64,000 nt of DNA from assembly GCF_021730395.1 (NCBI RefSeq), contig NC_069362.1, positions 66,047,501 through 66,111,500 on the forward strand, given 5' to 3'. The notes under the pieces are model-generated. The model saw only the letters and a program-made list of their open reading frames with translations, did not search any database and was not told where the DNA came from. The DNA comes from Mercenaria mercenaria (Eukaryota > Mollusca > Bivalvia > Venerida > Veneridae). This document shows, in pieces, positions 11,772 to 24,110 of the stretch. Every line of letters starts with the position of its first letter. Position 1 is the first letter of the stretch. A program made the translations under genes and the position numbers.

Positions 11772-13199
11772 GTGAGTTGATTTGCTGCTTTTTCTGTAGG
11801 TTCATTCGCGTTGTTGCACGTACACGTGTATTGTGTTTAATAATTTTGTAATGTCAGATATTTAATACTGGTTACGTTAGAAAAGATGCACGTTCAAGAA
11901 CGTATACGTTTCGGATAGATTTCTTACATTTTTTTAAGTTCATTGGTTAAAGTAATATTCGTTCCCATCAGGTCTTAACAATCTGTCCAGACAGTCCAAA
12001 TTACTACAACACTGATGTTCTCGCAGCACTTTTGCGTTCAATTACACACCAAAATGTTATGATCCGCCTCTAATTTATAACACGTTTTTATTTTGTGAAG
12101 TCGACGCAAATATCGGAGGAGGAATTAGGTGTAAGCATGGTCTTCACGAAACCTTCTTCATACTTTTCCTTTCGTATCGTTTAGGTAAATGTTGTCTTAG
12201 ATTAGAGAAAGTTTTACCATTTTTTTTTATCTTAGACGTGAAAATGTCATTATTTACCTTGTAAGTCATCCTCATGGTAACATTCAAAATGTGTACATAA
12301 CGCTACAGTTATTGCTGTCTTGACACTTGTTAATAATGTCAACGATATTTTAAAAATTCTCTTTTCTTCCCATTTCCTCATTTTCATTTTCCTAAGTGTA
12401 AACATTGGACATGTAAACTTATAAAAGTATGTACTTTGACTATTTAGAGAGGCTTTAAAACTAGAAGTCAGTTGCATACATCTGCATTTACCGAACTTTG
12501 ATGTAGTGACCACTATATTATACTATATTGCGACTGTTACTATACATAATGTTCCATTCCTTACACGACAGAACTCATCAGTATTTTAGTTCTTATCCGA
12601 AATTAAATGATACAGTACTGTAATTCTTGTGTTTTATGTTTGCTAATATCTTTCGAATTTAGGTAGTGGATAATATGTAGAGACACGGTATGTCAGCTTT
12701 TTTGCACATGTTATATTTCTGTTGCTAAGAAACCTTTAATTTCCCCTTTCTCGACAATAAATATAAGTGATTTATTTATTGTAGCATGTGTGCTTGCTTA
12801 ACCCTATCTAACTATGTTTGTTTTTAACAGTTCATGAAATAAGTTAAGACTGTTAAGCATGAATTATAGCAGGTTTGTTCGAATGTTATCATCATGTTTA
12901 ATTAAAATTTCTTTTAAATTTATTGCATGTTACTATCGCATTCTGCAATCTTCTTTTGACTGCATCTATTGTATACGTCATTTGTTTGGTCTTTTTCATT
13001 TATTCAGTTGCATTCATTATAACACTGTTTTGTATATAATATATTGCACAACGCTTGCTAGGCTAACATTTGCTTCTTAACAATACTGTTGCAATATACC
13101 AGGAGTATTTGGGTTTAATTAATTTGGTAGGCCAGTTCTGATCATCTTGTATTCTTCAGTTTACATTGGTATATTGAGCGATTTCCTGTCTCATTATAG
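11772..13199 (+). other. Predicted intron of gene 2
   Basis: GTGAGT at the start and a pyrimidine-rich stretch ending TCATTATAG at 13199. Short open frames inside have no splice or coding support. Confidence 0.55.
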
Positions 13200-13542
13200 G
13201 TTTCTTCCTGAAAAGAAACGAAAGAAAAAGAAAAGACGAAAACGGCACAGTAATTTATCGCAGCAATCACACCAGTCACACCAGTCTGCAGACGATATTG
13301 ACAGTCCTTCTGCCGAAACAAGCGCAAGACAAGTACTTCCGGAACTGCGCACGCGCCCAGCGTTAATTCATGAAGGTTCCGAACATCACCATCATAACTT
13401 ACACGTTCATTTCCAGGAAGAGAAAGAAGATACCATTTCAGACAGTAACACCAAAGACGAAGTCCCTCACCTAGCTGTATACATTGAAAAGGAAAAAGAT
13501 GAAGCTGCTCTCGGCAATTTTAAAGCCAAGGACAATATATGA
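13200..13542 (+). CDS. Gene 2, exon 2 (C-terminal 114 aa)
   Basis: It follows the acceptor at 13199 and continues the exon 1 frame. The first residues are FLPEKKRKKKKRRKRH, a dense basic cluster of nuclear-localisation or lipid-binding type. Then come glutamine-serine-histidine repeats (SQQSHQSHQS), a polar stretch with HEGSEHHHHNLHVHF, and an acidic end closing with FKAKDNI. The stop is at 13540-13542. AATAAA occurs at about 14559 and 14816; either could end the transcript. Support is the open frame, splice signals and matching phase; no homologue was recognised. Confidence 0.6.
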
Positions 13543-15250
13543 AAATGCATCTTCAAAATAACTAAGAAATCAGGGACGGAAAAGCGATTTTGTCTATGTA
13601 CAGGTCAGCACGGACTTGAAAAGAAATTGAGTCAATCTTTTGATGGACGTTGGTGCATATATTTTATTCCAATATGCTTGTCTCTGTTAAAACACTCTTA
13701 CGCTACAATGACGTCGCGTTAACGTGCGATGACGTCAAAGATTTTGTTGCGACCCTATATCTTATCTACTGTTTTAGATTGAGGGCATATTAGAATCGAA
13801 ATAATTTATAGCAAAAGAGTGTTTTAACACTGTTTATACACTTGGGCGGTAGTACGTCGTACAAATAATTTCACTTCGGCTGATCCCTCGTGAAATTATT
13901 ACGCCCGACGTATAACCGCCCATCGTGCATAAATAGTTTTAGGTCTATCTGGTATTTGCGGCTCCTATTTTTCGTTTGAGGTCGGTTGCACAATGGAAAA
14001 GCAAGTTTCCATGTAAAAAATAATGAAATGAAATAAGAAATTCTCGCGATTGTACTTAACAAATAATTTATAGTAAAAGAGTGTTTTAACACTATTTTAT
14101 ATCAGCTAATTTTCACAGTTTCGCCTTTAAGATATATTTATGGGAATTACTTTTATAGAATAACTCACTGCATTTAGTTTGGTGTGTGATATCAAGGATA
14201 TAGAATGCTATTTGTGAATGTACGTTTTTATTTTTTAGTTTTTTAAGTCATTTCTGCTTCATCTTGGACTTTTCCGAGTACAAATACGCAGTCGAAATTG
14301 AATGCAAAGATATACTGAGTAGGGTTAGGTTAAGCTGATATGAGATGTACATTTATAAGTATCAGTTCTGAAAAGTGATGTTTTAGAAAGACATACACAC
14401 TAAAAGTGTGCAGCATTTATTTTCGAAATCATACATATGTATATACGCGGAATGACTGACGAATTTTTCAGCCACATTTAGGGATATGTCCATATCGCTG
14501 TCCGTAACGATGTTTCAATTATTTCTCTTTATTGTTCTTTTACATAACATTTTTTAAAAATAAATTTTTGTATGCATTTACATGTGAACGTAAATATTTA
14601 CATATATTAGGCATCTTGTTACATATATGTGACATTGAACTGTCTTGAAATATTTTTCATTTACTGTACAAGACGTATATGTACCTACTTAATCGCACTA
14701 TAAATCATTTTCTCTAGTTTCCTTGACAATGCTCTGACTCTGGGAAGATGCTATTTTTGTATTATCTGAAGTGTCGATCGCCGCTGGTTCGGTGACACGT
14801 GTTTTTATTACCCTCAATAAAACATTCAATGTCCGTCCATTCTAAAATTTGTATCTGTAATATTGTTTGCTGAGCTGTGATACTTTTTATATAATAATTG
14901 TTATAGCTTTACCTTCAAATCTAACAAATAAACTATTTAAATTTAGTTTTCAAGTTATCTCCCTTCACACATCACCGCTTCTTACTTGCCATATTCTCGG
15001 CGATTAGAATCGATCAGTGAAATAAGTTTTAGTACGAAAAAGACCGATACTTCCTAAATTTATGTAGTGGTCCGTGTGTCCATAGTTAGCCTTATCCATA
15101 AACACAAGGACAACAAGCTTAAAGAATAGGGACGCTCCAAGAACGCAGTCTCTCAGAAACCAAACACAGCAGCTGTATGTAATGGATGTGCAGATAAATT
15201 GACAATAAGGACAACAAACATAAGAACACAGCTCCCCTGTCCAGTAAATA
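13543..15250. other. Gene 2 3' flank with small inverted repeats
   Basis: Direct copies of an ATTTATAGCAAAAGAGTGTT-like phrase lie at about 13800 and 14064, with an inverted partner near 13687. Between the direct copies sits a hairpin at 13852-13921. Two AATAAA words lie near 14559 and 14816. No gene was recognised. Confidence 0.4.
13850..13922. repeat. Hairpin of ~70 bp
   Basis: GGGCGGTAGTACGTCG at the left pairs with CGACGTATAACCGCCC at the right. Inside, AATAATTTCAC pairs with GTGAAATTATT. The flanking GTGTTTTAACAC copies suggest it is the core of a small non-autonomous element. Confidence 0.55.
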
Positions 15251-15319
15251 TCTTTTTACCTGTATTGGTAACTTGGAGGAGTCCATACATATATCATGTC
15301 ACGCATATACGCCTCTTTA

Positions 15320-15411
15320 TGTAAGGAAACCATCCAGTTGGAAGGTCGGTGGTTCTACATCAAAGCTGGAAAGTCGCCATATGACCTACAATTATATCGA
15401 TGCGTCGTTAA
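15320..15411 (+). repeat. SINE 3' fragment
   Basis: AAAGTCGCCATATGACCTAC followed by a diverged TGCGTCGTTAAG phrase is the plus-strand form of the SINE tail seen at 49798-49855. A GGTCGGTGGTTCTAC phrase before it looks like a tRNA B-box remnant. Confidence 0.45.
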
Positions 15412-15717
15412 GATAGAACGCGACACTTTGCGAACTTTCGAGTGTCGTCTTGAAATTTGGCATATGTAAAGTTGACCATATTTGAATCAAGGTGCAGTTT
15501 ATTTTATACCAATAGAGCCAACCAGTTTTTTAACACTAGACGTCTAAGTTGACCACCAAAGCCCGTTTTTGAAAATGACGTCGCCGCGTATCCTTGGCAA
15601 CTTTTACGGATACTGCAACGGCACCAACAAACAAATTTTCTTGAATTATACACTATTCGACATGCAATATTCCAAGACGTTACTCGAAAGTTCGCGAAGT
15701 GTCGCGTTCTACCTTGA
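15410..15717. repeat. MITE-like element with ~55 bp inverted ends
   Basis: The left end (15410-15465) contains TAGAACGCGACACTTTGCGA and then ACTTTCGAGTGTCGTCTTG. The right end (15665-15717) is its reverse complement with a few differences. The ~200 bp interior contains no transposase; the 95-codon open frame across it is incidental. Confidence 0.65.
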
Positions 15718-17354
15718 ACTCAACAAAACACATACACGCTACAGCACGGTCAGTAAGACAAATACCAAGGCCACAGTGTTCAAGCCGGCCCAGTGGTATC
15801 TAGAAGCAATATGTTTGTCGATGATCAGTATGTCAGGAAACCAAATATCCAGTTAACTCGGATATCAAAGAACATATTTAAACGTTCTCTTACATTTAAA
15901 GAAACTGGAAACAAATCTTATTCATAGGTACATACTACCTTAAAATATGCTGGAGAAAAGATGTATATAAATGTAGGAACAGACACTCCATTCTTTTATT
16001 ACATTTTAGATCTAGGTTAAAAACCCATTAGGCTGGCATCACTTTAATATATTTCAAAGAACTGTCTGTGTTTGAATCAAAGCTATATCATCTCATATAA
16101 TAGAATTTAAAAATCCCTACTTCCCAAGTGAATGGTTGCCATCGATTGACAGTTTTGTATAACAAACAAACGTCGAATGTACAAGTATGCTTGTGCCAGG
16201 TGCGTGTTATCATGAACATACTAACTTGAAATTTCACTTACGCAACTACTAATTTTGTGTTATGTATCTACATAACTCAACAGTTCTACATTTTAATTCG
16301 GATTGAATTACGTTACTTGAAACTTCAGCGTACTAGCTACCATATATGGACGTAGGTGTATAGGTGTTCTCACTTTAGATGTCACTAGTTTATTCATGTT
16401 TAAGTCTGGAAAGTTTTCGATGACGTTCAAGTTCCTGTGGAAACTGCGCGAACGTGTAGTTCCAGGTCCTACCTACTTTTTAAGGCCAATATCGGATACC
16501 TGCGGTAGCTCTACTATTTAGATGAAGTTATAGAAGGTGACCGGGTAGTGTTTGAGGTAGAACTTTAACCATTTTGACCATTTCTTGAAGGTTTAACTTT
16601 TCATCGTAACATATACCCATACTATATACGAACATAGTGGTATATGTCCTGGCTATCAATCTGAAGTAGCACTAGATGCTTCGATAGATGTAACTCTTTG
16701 GTAGTTAAAGTCCCAACATACTGAGTACCATATATGGATGTGTAGGTAGATTTTTCCACTTTAAAAATTTCCCATTTTAACGTCAATGAAATGATTTCCG
16801 ATCTAGGGTGCTAAGGAGAAGTAACCATGACAAAACCTTTTCTATGAACAATTTTGATCTTTGACAGACGGACAGACGTCCAAACTTGCAGTAAAGAGAC
16901 AAGACACTAAGTCGAAATTTCGAATTACGTTCGAAAACCAGACTAGCGTACCGACAAAAACTTGTTCATTGGCCGACCATTTTTTTTAAAATGAAGATAC
17001 AAAAATAGAATGCTTTTGAAAAAATCTATATTGCAATTTTAGATGGATCAAAGAAAAAAACGATAACAAATGTTACTGACATTATTGTTATAGCCATTTT
17101 CTACAAAATAAATATAAGTTTATACAGTCATAGTGGGATTTAAAATTAATTGACTGAATTTCAGGGATTCATTCGATAAGAGTCACGTATTTCAAACAGG
17201 TGTAAAAGCTCTGTCAATATTTGTATTCTGAGCCATTAGATTGTTTGTTTTGATATTTTTAGTTCTGGCTTGACAACGCGGTAAAGTATACATGTTATTG
17301 CGATACCTTTATAGTATAAGGAAAATACATTATACTGCAGAAAGGACAAGTTTA
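15718..17354. other. Intergenic DNA without recognised features
   Basis: AT-rich sequence. A few degenerate phrases of dispersed-repeat type occur near 16600-16900 (for example TTGACAGACGGACAGACG), but no gene was recognised. Confidence 0.35.
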
Positions 17355-20300
17355 TATCAGTAAGGGAAAGCAGGTGTACCATCTGTAAGAGCCAATTTGG
17401 AAAGTTTATTGGCAATAAGTGCCAGCAGGTGAATCAGCAATTTTAAGTAAGGGCCAACGTGAAAGCATGTATATCAGCAGTAATGGTCAGCAGGTTTATC
17501 GATAATTAGGGCCCTCAGATGAGCCAGCAGTAAGGATCAGGGTGAAAGTAGCTGTATTATCAGTAAGGACCATTGAAAAATTGTGTGTATCAATAGTAAG
17601 GGCCAGTGTGAAAGCTGCTGTATCAGTTAAAATGGCCAGTGCGAAAGTAGATGTATCAACAGTAAAGGCCAGTGTAATAGAAGTTGTCAGCAGTAATGGC
17701 CAAAGAGAAAATAGGTATATCTGCAGTAATGACCAGTGTGAAAGAAGCTATTTAGCAGTAAGGGCCAGTGCGAAAGCAGTTGTATCAGCAGTATTTCCAG
17801 TGCAAATGTATGTGTATCAGCAGTAAGGGCCAGTGTGAATGTTGGATTATCAGCACTTATGGCTAGTGTGAAAGTATTTGTATCAGCGGTAATGACCAAT
17901 GTGAAAGTATATGTTTATCAGCAGAAAGAGCCAGTGCGAAAGCTGTTATATCAGCAGTATTTCCAGTGCAAATGTATGTGTATCAGCAGTAAGGGCCAGT
18001 GTGAATGTTGGTGTATCGGCACTTATGGCTAGTGTGAAAGTATTTGTATCAGCGGTAATGACCAGTGTGAAAGAAGCTGTTCAGCAGTAAGGACCAGTAC
18101 GAAAGTAGGTTTATCAGCAGTTATCATCAGTGTAAAAGTAGGTGTATCAGCAGTAATCACCAGTGTAAAAGTAGGTGTATCGGCAGTAAGGACCAGTGTG
18201 AAAGTAGGTGTATAAGCAGTAAGGACCAGTGTGAAAGTAGGTGTATTAGCAGTAAGGACCAGTGTGAAAGTAGATGACTCAGCAGTAAGGACCAGTGTGA
18301 AAGTAGGTGTATCAGCAGTAAGGTCCAGTGTGAAAGTAGGTGTATCAGCACTAATCACCAGTGTAAAAGTAGGTGTATCACCAGTATGGTTCCGTGTAAA
18401 AGTAAGTGTAACAGCAGTAAGGACCAGTGTGGAAGTAGGTGTATCAGCGGTAAGGACCAGTGTGAATGTAGATGTATCAGCAGTAAGTACCAGTGTGAAA
18501 GTAGGTGTATAAGCAGTAAAGGCGAGTGTGAAAGTAGGCGTATCAGCAGTACTCACCAGTTAAAAGTAGGTGTATCAGCAGTAATGGCCAGTGTGAAAGT
18601 AGATATATCAGCAGTAAGGACCAGTGTGAAAGTAGGTGTATCGGCAGTAAGAGCCAGTGTGAAAGTAGGTGTATCTTCAGTTATGGCCAGTTTGAAAGTA
18701 GGTGTATCTGCAGTAAGGTCCAGTGTGAAAGTAGATGTAACAGCAGTAATGACAAGTGTGAAAGTAGATATGTTAGCAGTAAGGACCAGTGTGAAAGTAG
18801 ATATATCAGCAGTAAGGACTAGTGTGAAAATAGGTGTATCTGCAGTATGGTTCAGTGTGAACGTAGATGTATCAGCAGTAATGGCCAGTGTGAAATTAGA
18901 TATAATACTATCAGCAGTAAGGACTAGTGTGAAAGTAGGTGTATTGGCCGTAAGGGCCAGTGTGAAAGTAGATATATCAGCAGTAAGGACCAGTGTGAAA
19001 GTAGGTGTATCGGCAGTAAGGGCCAGTGTGAAAGTAGGTGTATCTTCAGTTATGGCCAGTTTGAAAGTAGGTGTATCTGCAGTAAGGTCCAGTGTGAAAG
19101 TAGGTGTAACAGCAGTAATGGCCAGTGTGAAAGTAGATATGTCAGCAGTAAGGACCAGTGTGAAAGTAGATATATCAGAAGTAAGGACTAGTGTGAAAGT
19201 AGATGTATCTGCAGTAATGGCCAATGTGAAAGTAGGTGTATCAGCAGTAAGGTCCAGTGTGAAAGTAGATGTATCAGCAGTAATGGCCAGTGTGAAATTA
19301 GATATAAAAGTATCAGCAGTAAGGACAAGTGTGAAAGTAGGTGCATCGGCCGTAAGGGCCAGTGTGAAGGTAGGTGAATCTGCAGTAATGCCTAGTGTGA
19401 AAGTAGGTGTATCTGTAGTAATGGCCAGTGTGAAAGTAGGTGCCTCTGCAGTAATGGCCAGTGTGAAAGTAGGTGTATCTGCAGTAATGGCCAGTATGAA
19501 AGTAGGTGTATCTGCAGTAATGGTTAGTGTGAAAGTAGGTGTATCAGCGGTAAGGACCAGTGTGAATGTAGATGTATCAGCAGTAAGGACCAGTGTGAAA
19601 GTAGGTGTATAAGCCAGTAAAGGCGAGTGTGAAAGTAGGCGTATCAGCAGTACTCACCAGTTAAAAGTACGTGTATCAGCAGTAATAGCCAGTGTGAAAG
19701 TAGATATATCAGCAGTTCGGACCAGTGTGAAAGTAGGTGTATCTGCAGTAAGGGCCAGTGTGAAAGTAGGTGTATCTTCAGTTATGGCCAGTTTGAAAAT
19801 AGGTGTATCTGCAGTAAGGTCCAGCGTGAAAGTAGATGTAACAGCAGTAAGGACCAGTGTGAAAGTAGATACATCAGCAGTAAGGACTAGTGTGAAAGTA
19901 GGTGTATCTGCAGTAATGGCCAGTGTGAAAGTAGGTGTATCAGCAGTAAGGTCCAGTGTGAAAGTAGATGTATCAGCAGTAATGGCCAGTGTGAAATTAG
20001 ATATAATAGTATCAGCAGTAAGACAAGTGTGACAGTAGGTGTATCGGCCGTAAGGGCAAGTGTGAAAGTAGGTGAATCTGCAGTAATGGCCAGTGTGAAA
20101 GTAGGTTTATCTGTAGTAATGGCCAGTGTAAAAGTAGGTGCATCTGCAGTAATGGCCAGTGTGAAAGTAGGTGTATCTGCAGTAATGGCCAGTATGAAAG
20201 TAGGTGTATCTGCAGTAATGGTCAGTGTGAAAGTCGACTTATCAGCAGTAAGGACCAGTGTGAAAGTAGGTGTATCGGCAGTAAGGGCCATTGTGAAAGT

Positions 20301-20650
20301 AGTTGTATCAGCAGAAATGGCATGCGTGAAAGTGGGTGTATCAGCAGAAATGGCATGTGTGAAAGTAGGTGTATCAGCAGAAATGGCATGTGTGAAAGTG
20401 GGTGTATCAGCAGAAATGGCATGTGTGAAAGTAGGTGTATCAGCAGAAATGGCATGTGTGAAAGTAGGTGCATCTGTAGTATTGGCCAGTGTGAAAGTAG
20501 GTACATCTGCAGTTATGGCCAGTGTGAAAGTACGTGTATCAACAGTAAGGGCAAGTATGAAAGTAGGTTTATCAACACTAATCACCAGTGTGAAATTAGG
20601 CGAATCACCAGTAAAGGCAAGTGTGGAAGTTTTTGTATCAGTGGAATGAT
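17355..20650. repeat. 33 bp minisatellite, about 95-100 copies
   Basis: The unit reads roughly AGTAAGGACCAGTGTGAAAG + TAGGTGTATCAGC. Because 33 is a multiple of three, long frames stay open on both strands: 408 codons on plus (18386-19612) with VKVGVSAVRTS repeats, and 259 and 223 codons on minus with TFTLVLTADTP repeats. Edges are diverged (17355-18060) and the centre is homogeneous. A higher-order repeat of 11 units plus 6 bp exists (see findings). From 20300 a variant unit with GAAATGGCATGTGTG is repeated about five times. I regard it as non-coding. Confidence 0.9.
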
Positions 20651-20930
20651 CCAATGCTTGTCTCAAATTTATTATGTATTAAAGTATTTGTATCGATCAG
20701 TAGTAAGGATCAATGCGAAAATAGGACCGATATATATTTGGAAATCAGTTAGATCTTACGGTATAGCCTATAACGGAGATCGAACTCTACTCCGTCGGAT
20801 CCGTAGATTTGAGCTCTCCCTATTCGTTCTCCCTACGGAGGTAAGCAGGAGAACGTTTTAAGGGCCTTGTGAAAGTAGATGTACCAGCATATATCAGCAG
20901 CACATTGAAGGGCATATATTATCTTTGCGG
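20651..20930. other. Array flank
   Basis: Decayed array units run to about 20720, followed by about 150 bp without recognisable structure. Confidence 0.35.
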
Positions 20931-21860
20931 AAGAAACATGTTTTACGCTAAAAATGCAAAACAAAGTTATGAAACCTAATTTATGCATGGCAGCCCATCA
21001 CAGTGGACAAGCATGTGAAGCTTCAATCCATATCCACTAGAGAGTACTGAGATACCAGTTTACATACAAAAACTTAACCAAAACTCAAAAAGCAAAAGTA
21101 AAAAGAAATGGACACAATTTTGTAAGTAATCCAAATAGAGTTATGGAACCTTTACAGTGTAAGTCGGTTCGTCATAGCGAATAAGTCTGTGAAGCTACTA
21201 GTGGTTACTGAGATACCAGCTTATATACAAGAATACAAGAACTAAACTAAATTTGATAAGTCGAAAAGGCATACTTCTTTTTGTAAAAATGCAAAGTTGA
21301 GTAATGGAACCTATGCAATGCATGTCAGATCATCACAGTGAACAAGTGTGTGAAGTTTCAATCCATTCTTAGTGGGTACTGAGATATCAGCTTACATACA
21401 GCCAATAAGATTTGTAAGTTAAAAGGGGCCATAATTCAGACAAATTCCTTGATGGAGTTATGTACTCTTGCCTAAAACTGGACATGGGGATGGTTCACAA
21501 GTGTTGAAAGTTTCAAAGCGTTTTCTTAAAAGATTTTGTGAAAATGTGGACTGGTACGAAAAACTTAACCAAGGTGTGACACCGATGACACCGAGGCAGG
21601 TAGGATAGCTCTACTTATTCTGGCCATCTTTAGCTTGACTTTTCGAAGAACAGAGCTATTGGACCCGTCTATTCATCAGCACCGGCGTCCCGACCTGGTT
21701 AAGTTTTTATATGTAAGCTAGTATCTCAGTTTCCGCTTGTTGGAATGCTTTGAAACGTCATAGACTTATTCACAGCAATGAACTGACTTACACTGCACTA
21801 GTTCCATATAATTCTATTTTGCTTTTTGACAAAATTATGCCCGTTTTTAGCTCACGATAC
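20930..21860. repeat. Degenerate ~150 bp repeat, head-to-head copies
   Basis: Four plus-oriented copies (20930-21590) carry the phrases CATCACAGTGGACAAGC or relatives, GTGAAGCTTCAATCCAT and TACTGAGATACCAG. A copy in opposite orientation follows at about 21685-21860 (AAGCTAGTATCTCAG, then GAACTGACTTACACTGCAC). No gene. Confidence 0.6.
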
Positions 21861-23400
21861 TGAACGTAGTTTATTTACCTTAAATTCTAACCCTAAAGCT
21901 AAAAACGTATAACAGCATGGAGAATAACCTTGTCAGTTATGCAGTCCTATATAATAAACCAAGTGCAACGATCAATGGATAAGAAAAAATAATATGCGTT
22001 TTTCATAAATATTTAAATATTGACTAGAAAAAGAAATTTGCGCAAAGTAAGGGGAACCAGATTGACGCATTTTGTATCATTTTTTTCCCCAACTCAAACT
22101 AGTATTAGTGCCAAATTTCGGACAAGTTTAGTCTTTGTGTCTGGAACGCTATACGGTTTTACTTTTATAGTAGTTCTATTCCGAGAAAACACAAAAACTT
22201 GACTGCATTTTTTTTTCAGCAATAAAAGCATGTTCTATCTACTTCATATGATATATTTCACACATCGATGTATTAGCTTGGACCAGGTCTACATCAGTCG
22301 CATGAAAAAAAAAGGTTATAGTATGCATCCTGTTAAATGAGTTTGGATGTTTCGGATACAGGAATTAAGGATCGATAAATCATGTAAAAATCGCAATTTT
22401 AATATGACGTACCACTAATTTCATCTATTATCGCATAGTGCGGCAGTTTTCCTTTGATCTTTGCAGTATGTTAAACATGGTAACACACATTAATACTACA
22501 AAATCTGTGCTGATATTTTACAAAACTGTTACGATATATATCAACACAGAAATCTCTATAGTGTTTCATTAGAAAAAAAACTGTTGCGATATATATCAGC
22601 ACAGTAAAACTGTTCCGATATATATCGCAACACTTTTTCTCTACTGAGGTCCTATCAAGGGAGTATAATTTTTTCCTTTCAAAGAAAAGATAATTTTAGC
22701 TCCAATTTACAGTTCACAGAGAAAGAATTATCACAAACACCTACATTTATAAAGTAAAAGAATAAATAAACTAGAATATTTCAAAAACTCGATAGTTATC
22801 GCCAAATTCAGAAATACATGAAATATATGAAATTCTGAGATTTCTCAATTTGATTTTTTTTTACCAACAAAACAACAAGTTTTACAATATGTTTGGCTAA
22901 TGAAATGCAAAGATTTAAAACCAATGCAGAAATCTGTTGGATACTTTTATCTGGGGAACACATTTTCTAAAACAGAAGTTTTAGTGTTTCAGTCAGCGAG
23001 GCGCAGAAAGGGAATCAGAAGAGTAAAAATAATAATAAACAAATTTAAATGAAAATAATATATAAATTTTAATGATAAAACTATGCGAAAAAAAACAGTT
23101 ATAATATGTAATGCTCATGTGTTACGAGGATATATTAGAGCTAGGGGTACATCTCGGTATTTTTCTCTGCACATATCTGTCTCGGCCGTATATCCTGGTA
23201 ACACACTCTCACACATACTATAACTATTACATACAATCGCTAAAGCAGAACGTTTCTTTTCAAAAAAAAAAAAATGAACACGTATTTCAGCGTCATCCTT
23301 ACTCATCCGACATATCGCTATTTAGTTAAATTCGAGACGGACCTGTTTTACACCAGGGATTGGTCATATTGTAACCAGTCTTTAGTTCTCAGGTTATTAA
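21861..23400. other. AT-rich DNA with a GATATATATC cluster
   Basis: Copies of CTGTTGCGATATATATC and its complement occur at about 22525-22635, able to pair with each other. No gene was recognised in the rest. Confidence 0.35.
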
Positions 23401-23401
23401 A

Positions 23402-23638
23402 TGAGCCATGCCATGGGAAAACCAACATAGTGGGTATGCGACCAGCATGGATCCAGACCAGCCTGCGCATCCTCGAAGTCTGGTCAGGCTCCATGCTGTT
23501 CGCTTTTAAAGCCTATTGGAATTGGAGAAACTGTTAGCGAACAGCATGGAGCCTGACCAGACTGCGCGGATGCGCAGGCTGGTCTGGATCCATGCTGGTC
23601 GCACACCCACTATGTTGGTTTTCTCATGGCACGGCTCA
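23402..23638. repeat. Palindromic MITE-like element, 237 bp
   Basis: Nearly the whole element is one inverted repeat. The left end GAGCCATGCCATGGGAAAAC matches the complement of the right end. Inner phrases include AGCATGGATCCAGACCAGCC, and the halves meet around AATTGGAGAAACTG. A second copy lies at 46588-46825. I recall this family as very abundant in clam DNA; that is memory, not a search. Confidence 0.8.
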
Positions 23639-23639
23639 T

Positions 23640-24110
23640 ATCATCATTTACATTGTAAAAATTCACACAATCATTGTAACACTAACCACTGATATTAAAG
23701 GCATTGATACTTTACAATGTCAATATTCCCAGTGTGTAACCTGGCGAGATGGTCTGAAGATAACTGAACACAAAGACATTAAATAAACAAAGCTTTTAAT
23801 GTAATGTTATCTTATATTAGTCTTCAAATTAACATTTAAAACATAATAAACTGATTCTTCCAACAAAATAACAAAATAGGTAAATATTTGACAAAATTGT
23901 TTTATGCACATTTATACATCACGGTACGCAGACACGTAGAGCACACATACTTAACAATATAACACGTGACTTCATGTCGAATCAGTCACAATATACTATG
24001 AAAATCTAACAAGCTATAAAAAGTATCAAAACCAGTTTAGTGAAAGTTCATATTTAACTGAAGTTATCAACCACTGCAGGAATAAGATCAGTTAGTAGGG
24101 TTGATGAATA
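23640..24110. other. Intergenic DNA
   Basis: Nothing recognised. Confidence 0.35.

Noticed and set aside
18386-19612. 408-codon open frame with VKVGVSAVRTS repeats
   Set aside because: It lies wholly in the 33 bp minisatellite, the minus strand is equally open, and there is no unique sequence or splice context.
19887-20666. 259-codon minus-strand frame with TFTLAITADTP repeats, which looks like a threonine-rich surface protein
   Set aside because: Same minisatellite read from the other side; a unit length divisible by three explains the open frame.
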